Shown in pieces: positions 42,090 to 50,122 of a stretch of 52,434 bases of DNA. Each line of letters begins with the position of its first letter. Position 1 is the first letter of the stretch. The position numbers were made by a program, and so were the translations under genes. The DNA is from Clostridiales bacterium (GTDB lineage: Bacteria > Bacillota > Clostridia > Oscillospirales > Oscillospiraceae). The notes below the pieces were generated by a model. That model saw only the letters and a program-made list of their open reading frames with translations, did no database searches and was not told the origin of the DNA. The stretch covers positions 1 through 52,434 of the forward strand of contig JAHZGF010000063.1 in NCBI GenBank assembly GCA_019420945.1, in the 5' to 3' direction.

Positions 42090-43993
42090 CACGATTGCAG
42101 CTCCTCCAGCTGAAGGGAGAGCTCCTCCCAGCGCTCATAGAGGCTGTTGAGGGACTCCTCAGCTCCTGCCTTCTCCTCGCTGAGTTCCTGAAGTTTTTGA
42201 TAGTCGCAGGCGTTGGCCTCCATCTGGCTGTCCAGCTCAGAAATGTGCTCCTCCGCCTTGGCGATCTCCCGCTCCAGAGTGCGCAGCTGCTTCTCCAGGT
42301 TCTTGGTGCCGCCGGTGGCCTTGGGCTTTTCCGCCTTGGCCTTGGGGGCGGGAGCAGGCTTCAGCACACTGCGCAGCTCCTCCTCCCGGGCCTGTCTGGC
42401 CCGCAGCGCCTCATAATCCCCCCGGAAATCAGTGATCTTGCCGTTTTCCAGCGTCCAGATCCGCTGGGCAAACCGGTTGATGAAATAGCGGTCATGGGAG
42501 ACAAAGAGCAGCGCCCCGTCAAAGGACTCCACCGCCTCCTCAATCCACTCCCGGGAGGAAACGTCCAGGTGGTTGGTGGGCTCGTCCAGCACCAGCAGAT
42601 TGATGCTGTCCATCATCAGCATGCACAGTTTCAGCCGGGACAACTCACCGCCGGACAGGGTGGACACGCTCTTGAACACGTCCTCTCCCCGGAACCGGAA
42701 GGCCGCCAGCTGGTCCCGGGCCTCCTGGGCGGAGCAGTCCTTTTCGTAGATCAGGGTATCCACCAGGTTGCGCTCCGGGTGCTCAAACCGGACGATCTGG
42801 GGCAGGTAGCCCACCTTGACGGTGGGGCCGAACCGGACGCCGCCAGCATCAGGCTTTTCTTCCTTCAGCAGGATCTTCAGCAGGGTGGATTTGCCGGTGC
42901 CGTTGTCTCCCAGCAGGGCGATGCGCTCGCCCCCCAACACCTCCAGCTCCAGGTTGGAGAACAGGGTGTGGTCCCCGTAGGCCTTGGACACCCCCTCCAG
43001 GGTGAAGAGCATGTCCCCCTTGAAGTCGGTGGACTGGAAGCCCATGGTCAGGTTGCGCTCCTGCCGGGGTTTGTCAGTGGTGCGCATCTTTTCAATGCGT
43101 TTTTCCATGGAGAAGGCCCGCTTGTGGAGCTTGTCGTTGCCCATGAATGCCCAGAGGTGCATCTGGTCCGCCGCCTGGGTCAGCTGGGCGATCTTGGCCT
43201 GCTCCTTTTCATACTGTTTCAGACGCTCCTGGTAGCGGCGCTCCCGCTCCACCACGTAGAAGCTGTAATTGCCGGAGTAGAATTCCGCTTTGCCCTCGTT
43301 CAGGGCGATGATCCGGTCCACACACCGGTCCAGGAAATACCGGTCATGGGATATGGTGAGCACCGTGCCCTTAAAGTGGGACACGTAGTCCTCCAGCCAC
43401 TCCACCGCATGGAGATCCAAATGGTTGGTGGGCTCGTCCAGCAGCAGGATATCGGTATCCTCCAGAATCAGCCGGCCCAGGTTGATCCGGGTTTTCTCTC
43501 CCCCGGAGAGGGCGGAAAAGGGCCGCTGCCGCATTTCCTGGGAGATTCCCAGGCCGTTGCAGACTTTGTTGACCCGGATTTCCAGGTCATAGCCTCCCGC
43601 CTGCTCAAAGCCAGAGGACAGCCGGTCATAGCGCCGCAGCAGTTCCTCATCGCTCTCCCCCGCCGCCATCCGGTCGGTGAGGGTTTTCAGCTCCTCCTCG
43701 ATGGCGTGGATCCGGCCAAAGGCGGTATCCAGCACATCCTCCACGGTGTACTCCTCGGGATAGACGGGAATCTGGGAAATAAGGCCGATGCGCTTCCCCG
43801 GGGCCAGGGACACCTGGCCCTCGTCATAGTCATATTCCCCGGTCAGAATTTTAAACAGAGTGGTTTTGCCTGAGCCGTTCTTGCCCAGGATGCCCACCCG
43901 CTCACCCTCATTGATGTGAAAGGTGACGCCATTTAATACATTTTCCCCGATCTGAAAAGATTTCACCAGATCAGAGACAGAAAGATCAATCAT
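42089..43993 (-). CDS. ABC-F family ATPase
   Basis: A 634-residue soluble protein with two ABC domains and no membrane segments. Domain 1: GKNGSGKTT, LSGGEKTRINLGRLIL, LLLDEPTNHLD. Domain 2: GDNGTGKSTL, LSGGELSRLKL, LVLDEPTNHLD. The linker between them is charged and helical (YYQERLKQYEKEQAK-like region), and the C-terminus is a coiled coil (from about 560). ABC-F proteins act on ribosomes; some protect against antibiotics, but nothing here marks this as a resistance protein. It overlaps the murF stop as ATGA. Confidence 0.93.
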   Translation of the reverse strand: MIDLSVSDLVKSFQIGENVLNGVTFHINEGERVGILGKNGSGKTTLFKILTGEYDYDEGQVSLAPGKRIGLISQIPVYPEEYTVEDVLDTAFGRIHAIEEELKTLTDRMAAGESDEELLRRYDRLSSGFEQAGGYDLEIRVNKVCNGLGISQEMRQRPFSALSGGEKTRINLGRLILEDTDILLLDEPTNHLDLHAVEWLEDYVSHFKGTVLTISHDRYFLDRCVDRIIALNEGKAEFYSGNYSFYVVERERRYQERLKQYEKEQAKIAQLTQAADQMHLWAFMGNDKLHKRAFSMEKRIEKMRTTDKPRQERNLTMGFQSTDFKGDMLFTLEGVSKAYGDHTLFSNLELEVLGGERIALLGDNGTGKSTLLKILLKEEKPDAGGVRFGPTVKVGYLPQIVRFEHPERNLVDTLIYEKDCSAQEARDQLAAFRFRGEDVFKSVSTLSGGELSRLKLCMLMMDSINLLVLDEPTNHLDVSSREWIEEAVESFDGALLFVSHDRYFINRFAQRIWTLENGKITDFRGDYEALRARQAREEELRSVLKPAPAPKAKAEKPKATGGTKNLEKQLRTLEREIAKAEEHISELDSQMEANACDYQKLQELSEEKAGAEESLNSLYERWEELSLQLEELQS

Positions 43994-45387
43994 TCCTCAC
44001 ACTCCGGTGTCACTTCCGCCAAATACTCCACCAGATGCTCGAACTTCATGCCCCGGCTGGCCTTGACCAGAATGGTACTGCCGGGCCGCAGCACTGCGGC
44101 CAAAGCGATCTGAGCCTCCGCCTGATTGGCGCAGCGGTAGATCTCCTTGCAGCCGGCGCTCTCGGCGCCGTCGGCAATGCACTCGCCCAGCTTGCCCACG
44201 GTGACCAGGCAGTCGATGCCCACCTGGCCCAGGAAACGGCCCACGCCCTCATGGAGGCCCGGACCCAGGTCGCCCAGCTCCAGCATGTCGCCCAGCACGG
44301 CGATGCGGTAGTCACAGGCCTGTTTGGCCAGGATATCCACCGCCGCCCGCATAGACTGGGGGTTGGCGTTGTAGGTATCGTTCAAAATGGTGATGTTGTT
44401 GCCCCGGTGCAGAATGGCCATCCGCATCTTGGTGGGCTCAAATTCCAGAATCCCCCGGCGAATCTGCTCGTCGGTAACCCCGAACATTCTGCCCACGGCG
44501 GCGGCCATGGTGGCAGGGTAGATCATATGGCTGCCCAGCCCGGGAATGGTCTGATCCCAGGAGGTGGTGGGGGTATGGAGGACGCACTCCATGTGGTCCT
44601 GCCAGTGCTCCTGCAGATCAGTGATCCGCCAGGGGCAGTTCTCTCCCCCGCCGCACCAGGTAATTTCCTGCTCCAACTTGCCCTCCAGGGTGCGCAGCAG
44701 CGGGTCATCCCCGTTGAGGACGACCTTGCCCAGGGAAGTCATGCCGTTGAAAATCTCGCTCTTGGCCTTCAGGGTATTCTCCCGGGAACCCATATTCTCA
44801 ATGTGGGCGTCGCCGATGTTGGTGATAATGGCCACATCGGGCCGGGCGATCCGGGTGAGATAGTCGATCTCCCCGAAGTGGTTCATGCCCATTTCCAGCA
44901 CCGCCACCTGGTGGCTGCGGTTGAGCCGCAGCACCGTCAGAGGCAGACCGATGTTGTTATTGAAGTTGCCGTCGGTTTTGAGCACCCGGTACTTCTCTCC
45001 CAGCACCGCTGCCACCATGTCCTTGGTGGTGGTCTTGCCCACGCTGCCGGTCACCGCCACCACAGGGATGGGGAACATCCGCCGGTAGAAGGTGGCCAGA
45101 TCCCGCAGGGCATCCTGGGTATCCTCTACCTGGATGTAAAACTTTCCGGGCAGCGGGTCTTCCACCTCCCGGGCCGTAATGCAGCCCGCCGCCCCCATCT
45201 CCAGGGATGCGGCAATGTAGTCATGCCCGTCAAAGGTTTCCCCTACCAGAGGCAGAAACAGGCAGCCCTTCTTAATCTTGCGGCTGTCGGTGCACAGCTC
45301 CGTTACTGTGCTCTCCCCGTCAATACCGGCCCCCTTCAGGCGGCCATGGACGGCCAGGGCGATCTGATTCAGCGTCAAAGCTTCCAT
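43990..45387 (-). CDS. murF: UDP-MurNAc-tripeptide--D-Ala-D-Ala ligase
   Basis: A 465-residue Mur ligase adding the D-Ala-D-Ala dipeptide to the UDP-MurNAc-tripeptide. The ATP-binding loop VTGSVGKTTTKDM, the TDGNFNNNIGLPLTVL segment and the ENTLKAKSEIF region identify MurF. The C-terminal domain ends ILVKASRGMKFEHLVEYL, also typical. It starts 5 bp after the end of ddl, whose product makes its substrate, a direct pathway coupling. Confidence 0.96.
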   Translation of the reverse strand: MEALTLNQIALAVHGRLKGAGIDGESTVTELCTDSRKIKKGCLFLPLVGETFDGHDYIAASLEMGAAGCITAREVEDPLPGKFYIQVEDTQDALRDLATFYRRMFPIPVVAVTGSVGKTTTKDMVAAVLGEKYRVLKTDGNFNNNIGLPLTVLRLNRSHQVAVLEMGMNHFGEIDYLTRIARPDVAIITNIGDAHIENMGSRENTLKAKSEIFNGMTSLGKVVLNGDDPLLRTLEGKLEQEITWCGGGENCPWRITDLQEHWQDHMECVLHTPTTSWDQTIPGLGSHMIYPATMAAAVGRMFGVTDEQIRRGILEFEPTKMRMAILHRGNNITILNDTYNANPQSMRAAVDILAKQACDYRIAVLGDMLELGDLGPGLHEGVGRFLGQVGIDCLVTVGKLGECIADGAESAGCKEIYRCANQAEAQIALAAVLRPGSTILVKASRGMKFEHLVEYLAEVTPECEE

Positions 45388-45391
45388 ACTC

Positions 45392-46441
45392 TCATCCTCG
45401 TCTTGCCTTCAAAGATGCGTTCACGATACGCTCGCAGAGCTCTCCATAGGAGATGCCCACCGCCGCCGCCTCCTGGGGCACCAGGCTGGTGGGGGTCATA
45501 CCGGGAAGGGTGTTGATCTCCAGGAAATAGGGGGTGCCGTCCTCAGTGACGATAAAGTCCGCCCGGGCGTAGACACTGAGCCCCACCGTCTCAAAGACGG
45601 TCTGGGCCGCCTGGGCAATGCGCTGCTCCCATTCCTCCGGAATGGGGGCGGGGCACACCTCTTCAGCGGCACCGGGCTGATACTTGTTCTCGTAATCGTA
45701 GAATCCCTGCTTGGGGATGATCTCGATGGAGGGCAGAGCCTTGCCCTCCAGCACGGCGATCTGGATCTCCCGGCCCTGAATGTACTCCTCAATGACGCAC
45801 TGGCCGCCAAACTGCACTCCCATCTCCAGGGCCTGCCGCAGCTCATCCTGGGTATGGGCAATGGACACGCCGATGGAGGAACCGCTGGCGTTGGGCTTCA
45901 CCACGCAGGGCAGCTTGGTTTCCGCCACCAGGGTGTCAATGTCTTTCTCGGTATACTCCACCGACTGCCAGGCGGGGGTAATCACGCCCCGGGGGGCCAC
46001 CAGCTTTTTGGTCAGGTCCTTGCTCATGGCAATGCCGCTGCTCAGGTAATCAGAGCCGGTATAGGGAATGCCGTGCATGGCCAGGGCAGCCTGAAGCCGG
46101 CCATCTTCGCCGCAGTCCCCGTGCAGGGCCAGGAAGACGATGTCCGCCGTCTGGCACAGCTCGATGACCCGCTCACCGAAGAGGCTGGCGCTCTGGTCCT
46201 TCCGCTGCCGGCGCACCTGCTCCAGGTCCGGAGCCTTACGGGCCACCCGCTTCCACTGGGCGGGAATGGGGGCATCATACAGATCCTCCAGGCTTCCGTT
46301 ATAATCTTCCAGGCCAAAAAACAGATCCGCCAGGGCCACCCGATGACCCCGCTCCCGGAGGGCCTCCGCCACCATGGTGCCGGAGGAGAGCGACACGTTG
46401 CGCTCTCCGCTCAATCCGCCGGCCAAAACGACAATTTTCAT
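45392..46441 (-). CDS. ddl: D-alanine--D-alanine ligase
   Basis: A 349-residue ATP-grasp ligase. The N-terminal GGLSGERNVSLSSG, HGDCGEDGRLQAAL, KPNASGSSIGVS, and the omega loop FYDYENKYQPG are present. The tyrosine-bearing FYDYENKY loop is that of true D-Ala-D-Ala enzymes rather than VanA-type D-lactate ligases, so the sequence predicts ordinary vancomycin-sensitive precursors. The ATG at 46441 has AGAGGAG 8 nt before it. First gene of the operon, with a good promoter. Confidence 0.96.
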   Translation of the reverse strand: MKIVVLAGGLSGERNVSLSSGTMVAEALRERGHRVALADLFFGLEDYNGSLEDLYDAPIPAQWKRVARKAPDLEQVRRQRKDQSASLFGERVIELCQTADIVFLALHGDCGEDGRLQAALAMHGIPYTGSDYLSSGIAMSKDLTKKLVAPRGVITPAWQSVEYTEKDIDTLVAETKLPCVVKPNASGSSIGVSIAHTQDELRQALEMGVQFGGQCVIEEYIQGREIQIAVLEGKALPSIEIIPKQGFYDYENKYQPGAAEEVCPAPIPEEWEQRIAQAAQTVFETVGLSVYARADFIVTEDGTPYFLEINTLPGMTPTSLVPQEAAAVGISYGELCERIVNASLKARRG

Positions 46442-46488
46442 AGGGATGTCTCCTCTCTTCACTGAGAAAACTCATCATTAACCGTAGT

Positions 46489-46517
46489 ATTATACCACTA
46501 AATAAAATGCATCTCAA
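46489..46517 (-). promoter_or_regulatory. Promoter of the ddl-murF operon
   Basis: TTGAGA (46512-46517), a 17-nt spacer and TATAAT (46489-46494) on the minus strand, 47 bp before the ddl start. Confidence 0.8.
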
Positions 46518-46543
46518 CTACAAAGTGTTACACGGGCCCGGTG

Positions 46544-46578
46544 GCAAATCAACAGGCGCCTCCTTCCGGAGACGCCTG
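46544..46578 (-). terminator. Terminator-like hairpin after the glycan cluster
   Basis: Stem CAGGCG/CGCCTG (46553-46558 with 46573-46578) plus inner CTCC/GGAG, loop TTCC; TTGATTT follows on the minus strand. Confidence 0.55.
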
Positions 46579-46587
46579 AAAACCGCG

Positions 46588-46956
46588 TTATTCTTTAGAT
46601 TGATCCTGTTTCTGTTCTTCTTTCTGAACCCGCTTTTCCAGCAGGGCGATGGCCTGGGCCATCTGCCGGACCCGGGCTGTCATTTTAGACAGCCACAGCG
46701 TCAGCACGAATACAATGGCCAGAGAAAACACAAAGCCCAGGAAAAATATCATATTCACCGGGCTGTAAATCCCCAGCAGGTTTGCCAAAGCCTCAATTGC
46801 GTTGGGAATGGCCACCAAAATCCCCAGCACCACCACGCAGGCCAGCCAGGGCAGGGCGTATTTCAAATGAAGCTTTTCCTTTCGGACCACGTTGATAATG
46901 AAGATCAGCGCAATCAGCAGGATAACCAGCAGGATAATCTTTGCCTTCAGCGTCAT
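46588..46956 (-). CDS. DUF2304 small membrane protein
   Basis: A 122-residue protein with three hydrophobic helices (about 5-24, 34-56, 68-92) and a charged C-terminal coiled-coil tail (RVRQMAQAIALLEKRVQKEEQK). This layout matches DUF2304, typically encoded next to a DPM-synthase-like GT2 as here, and thought to anchor or partner the glycosyltransferase. GAGG lies 7 nt before the ATG. It starts 4 bp after the GT2 stop. Confidence 0.85.
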   Translation of the reverse strand: MTLKAKIILLVILLIALIFIINVVRKEKLHLKYALPWLACVVVLGILVAIPNAIEALANLLGIYSPVNMIFFLGFVFSLAIVFVLTLWLSKMTARVRQMAQAIALLEKRVQKEEQKQDQSKE

Positions 46957-46960
46957 GGGC

Positions 46961-47650
46961 TCACCTCAATCTCTCAATCAGAATGGCGGCGCTTACTTTG
47001 ATCATATAGTAGACGGATTTGGCTGGATTGATGGAGGATGTTCCCCCCTGCCGCTCCCGCATCACCACCGGCACTTCCTTCACCCGATACCCATGCCGCA
47101 GCAGCCGGGCCACTGTCTCAGGCTCCGGATAGTCCTGGGGATAGTTCTGGCTGAACTGCTCCAACACCCGGCGGTTGCACAGCCGCATACCGGAAGTGGC
47201 GTCGGTAATGGTCTCCCCATAGAGCAGCTTGATGAGCCCCTTGAAAAACTGGATACCGAACCGGCGCAGTCCGGTGGACTGAAACCCTTTGTTTTCAATA
47301 AACCGAGAGCCGATCACCATATCCAGCTGTTCCGACTCCAGCTTGTCCGCCAACAGCTGCAGATACTTGGCGTCGTGCTGGCCGTCACCGTCAAACTGCA
47401 CCGCCATATCGTAGCCGCACTCCAGGGCGTAACGGTAGCCGGTCTGAATGGCACCGCCGATACCCAGATTGATGGGCAGGTCCAACACATTCAAATGGTG
47501 CTCCCGGCAAATACGGATGGTGTCGTCCCGGGAGCAGTCATTGACCACCACATAGTCAAAGCCCGGGGCGTGATCCAGCACGTCCTGCACGGTGGTCAAA
47601 ATACTCTCCGCCTCGTTATAGGCGGGTATAATCACAAGCTTTTTCATCAT
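46961..47650 (-). CDS. GT2 glycosyltransferase, dolichyl-phosphate-mannose-synthase-like
   Basis: A 229-residue soluble GT-A enzyme: VIIPAYNEAESILTTV, nucleotide-sugar/metal site QFDGDGQHDAKYL, then GSRF and a SGMRLCNRRVL acceptor region. It likely loads a sugar onto undecaprenyl phosphate, working with the following DUF2304 membrane protein. The DUF2142 protein upstream could use such a lipid-linked sugar. The start ATG ATG has GAGGCGAG in front. Confidence 0.9.
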   Translation of the reverse strand: MMKKLVIIPAYNEAESILTTVQDVLDHAPGFDYVVVNDCSRDDTIRICREHHLNVLDLPINLGIGGAIQTGYRYALECGYDMAVQFDGDGQHDAKYLQLLADKLESEQLDMVIGSRFIENKGFQSTGLRRFGIQFFKGLIKLLYGETITDATSGMRLCNRRVLEQFSQNYPQDYPEPETVARLLRHGYRVKEVPVVMRERQGGTSSINPAKSVYYMIKVSAAILIERLR

Positions 47651-47656
47651 CTCGCC

Positions 47657-48442
47657 TCACAGCGCATTGGACTTCTGGCCCTTGGCGTAAAACTTCATCA
47701 GCGCCCGAGCCACCGGCGCCGGCCAGAATTTGCGGTACATCTCGTACTCCTCCCCACTCCGGGCGTTGTCCCCAATAATGGCGGAGGTCTCAGAACCGGG
47801 ATGAATTCGGTGATACATCAACACCTGGGGATCGTAGAGGAAGGATCCCTGGAGCCGGGACAGCTTTTCCCAGGCCTGCCAGTCCTCACAGCTGCGGTAG
47901 CCGTGTTCAAAGACCACCTCAGGCAGATTTTCCCGAGCAAAGCTCACCGAAGGGCAGCAGATGGGGCAGCCCATGGAGAGCACCCGGCGCCGGACCCAAC
48001 GGCTGCCCTGAAAGGCCTTGACCTTCAGGGGGGACAACATCAGTCGCTTCACCTTGAGCAAACCGTTTTCCAGCACGGGCTTGCCCTCCCTCAGTTCTCC
48101 GTAGTCGGTGAAGTAAATCAGCGGCCGCGAGGCTCGGTTCATGGCCTCCAGCATTCGCCGGGCATAGTCCTCCAGATACACGTCATCCTGGTGAGCGATG
48201 GTGATATAAGGGGTTTCCGCCTTGGAATAGCCGAAATTCCAGTCCTGGGTAATGCCCCCGGGGCCGGGGTTTACATACAGAGGAATCTGATACCGCTGGG
48301 CCAGCTCCTCAATGTAGCTGTTGGGCGTGGACGTGACCATCAGAATCTCCGAGGGCACCGACTGGCCCTTGAGGGACTGGATGCACTCCTCCAGATAAGG
48401 GCTCTCCCGATAGGCGCAGATTACAAAGGTATGTTCATTCAC
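47657..48442 (-). CDS. GT2 glycosyltransferase
   Basis: A 261-residue GT-A enzyme. It starts FVICAYRESPYLEECIQSL, has the donor site IAHQDDVYLEDYA (a DDV variant of the DxD motif) and a later CEDWQAWEKLSR acceptor-side stretch, resembling rhamnosyltransferase-like GT2 enzymes that build surface polysaccharides. The start is GTG at 48442 with GAGG 9 nt upstream. It is separated by 6 bp from the next gene in the operon. Confidence 0.87.
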   Translation of the reverse strand: MNEHTFVICAYRESPYLEECIQSLKGQSVPSEILMVTSTPNSYIEELAQRYQIPLYVNPGPGGITQDWNFGYSKAETPYITIAHQDDVYLEDYARRMLEAMNRASRPLIYFTDYGELREGKPVLENGLLKVKRLMLSPLKVKAFQGSRWVRRRVLSMGCPICCPSVSFARENLPEVVFEHGYRSCEDWQAWEKLSRLQGSFLYDPQVLMYHRIHPGSETSAIIGDNARSGEEYEMYRKFWPAPVARALMKFYAKGQKSNAL

Positions 48443-48487
48443 CCCGTTACACCTCTTTTGTCTTTTTTCTTCACCATAGGCATCCCC

Positions 48488-50068
48488 TCAAATAGCGCCG
48501 AACACCGCCAGGAAGCTATAGGCCAGTACCAGGATATTCAGCGTGCTGGAGAGGAATATAATATGGCGATCAATGCTGCTGTTAAGGGTGATACCATTTC
48601 CCCGCAGCAGCAAAAACACCGCCGGCAGCAGCGGCAGGAAGTATCTGCCCTGCACGCCTAAAATAGTGCTGGATGTGATAGGAGTCCAACTCAGGAACAT
48701 AGAGGCCAGAATCAGGCCACTGCTGCCCAAGATCAAAAGGAATACCCAACACTTGGACAGGAATCCCAGCCCAGGTACCTCCTCCCGTTTTCTCAGGCAG
48801 GCCAGGCAAAACAGGGCTGCAAAGGGCAGGCAGAAATAATAGGGCACAGAGATCTGAAGCCACCCCAGGCTGCCCCCCAGCAGGCTGGAAAAGTAAAAAT
48901 CCGTCATGTACAAAACTGTATTGAGGAACACAAGGACGGTACCAATGGGGTTTTGGAGCACCCAGCTCAGGCTGTATCCCTCTTCACCGGCCCAGGAAAT
49001 ATAGGCTCCTGCGTCCTCCCCCACATAGCTTGCCATAGAGTTGAGTTGACCGATAAACAGTCCCAGAACACCCACCAGAATCAGCAGGGCCTTCAACAGG
49101 TTGGGACGGGGAAACACGGTTTTCAGCTTGTCCCCAGGGATCAGCAGCACCAAAAACAGCAGCGGGGTATAGACTAGTTTGCTTGGGGCCAGTACAAAGC
49201 ACATAACCGCGCAGAAGATAATCTGACGGCGGCTGATGCTGTCCCCATAGATCATCCGGACAATCTCCGCCACAAAGCACATGCTCACGCCGATGATCAT
49301 GCAGTCATAAGAATATGACGCGCACAGGTGCAGCGTCATAGGAAACAGCGAGATCACAAACAGCACAGTTTTTCCGAAGGGAATGCGCCGCATGGCCACA
49401 TAGGCAAGGGTGATATACTGGGCCATATTGAATATGCGACCCAGATAAAAGACGGCGCCGCCCCCCAAGTGGAGCAATCTGCCAACCACAATCCCCAGGG
49501 CAGAGGCCACATAACCTAACGGTACATTGGTCACCGCGTCATAAGAATAGGTTTCCAGCCCGGTATTACCTCCGGCAAACCAGGAAAAATGCTGCAGCAG
49601 CAGACGGTATTTTTCCCCATCCAATATGCCGTTTCCATCAAAATAGTCAAAGAACTCCGCATCTGTGGCTCGGATCAAGACATCCTGATTCCCAATTTGG
49701 TCAAAGCGAAACAGAAACAGGTTGGACAAACGATAGGCGGTGATGTAATGGGCCTGTTCATCCGGAACGGAGACCGGTGCAAAAAACAGCATATAGGCCA
49801 ACGACAACAGGATACCTGAGATCAGAAATAAACGCTCTATCCGGACTGTTTTGTGGAATGAAAGCCAATACAGCAAAACCATCAGCCCGACGCCCAGCAC
49901 CCCCGCCCCCAAAAAGAGGGCGATCAGGGCGCCTTTGGTGTTGTCAGGATACCCGGCTCCGGAGATCCGCAGCGCCCCGTATAAGAAGAATACCACGGTC
50001 AACAGAACCAAAAAGCCGCTGCAGATCAGCCGTTTGTGTTGTTCCATCCGCTGCCCCAATTGATTCAT
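48488..50068 (-). CDS. DUF2142 membrane protein, probable GT-C glycosyltransferase
   Basis: A 526-residue membrane protein with about 12 helices. The first outer loop reads APVSVPDEQAHYITAYRLSN, the acidic DE...H motif characteristic of DUF2142 and similar to lipid-sugar-using GT-C enzymes. It probably transfers a sugar from a lipid carrier to a surface glycan. GGGAGG precedes the ATG. It lies between the dehydratase and the GT2 genes. Confidence 0.88.
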   Translation of the reverse strand: MNQLGQRMEQHKRLICSGFLVLLTVVFFLYGALRISGAGYPDNTKGALIALFLGAGVLGVGLMVLLYWLSFHKTVRIERLFLISGILLSLAYMLFFAPVSVPDEQAHYITAYRLSNLFLFRFDQIGNQDVLIRATDAEFFDYFDGNGILDGEKYRLLLQHFSWFAGGNTGLETYSYDAVTNVPLGYVASALGIVVGRLLHLGGGAVFYLGRIFNMAQYITLAYVAMRRIPFGKTVLFVISLFPMTLHLCASYSYDCMIIGVSMCFVAEIVRMIYGDSISRRQIIFCAVMCFVLAPSKLVYTPLLFLVLLIPGDKLKTVFPRPNLLKALLILVGVLGLFIGQLNSMASYVGEDAGAYISWAGEEGYSLSWVLQNPIGTVLVFLNTVLYMTDFYFSSLLGGSLGWLQISVPYYFCLPFAALFCLACLRKREEVPGLGFLSKCWVFLLILGSSGLILASMFLSWTPITSSTILGVQGRYFLPLLPAVFLLLRGNGITLNSSIDRHIIFLSSTLNILVLAYSFLAVFGAI

Positions 50069-50122
50069 ACTACCTCCCGCGGCTGTCTGTTAAAAAGGCA
50101 GTCGCTCTTTTCTCTGAATGTA

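Noticed and set aside
42089..43993. Antibiotic-resistance ABC-F protein
   Set aside because: Nothing in the linker or context marks a ribosome-protection resistance type; it sits in a housekeeping operon.
45392..46441. Van-type D-Ala-D-lactate ligase
   Set aside because: The omega loop has FYDYENKY with the tyrosine of D-Ala-D-Ala ligases, and no vanH/vanX neighbours are present.
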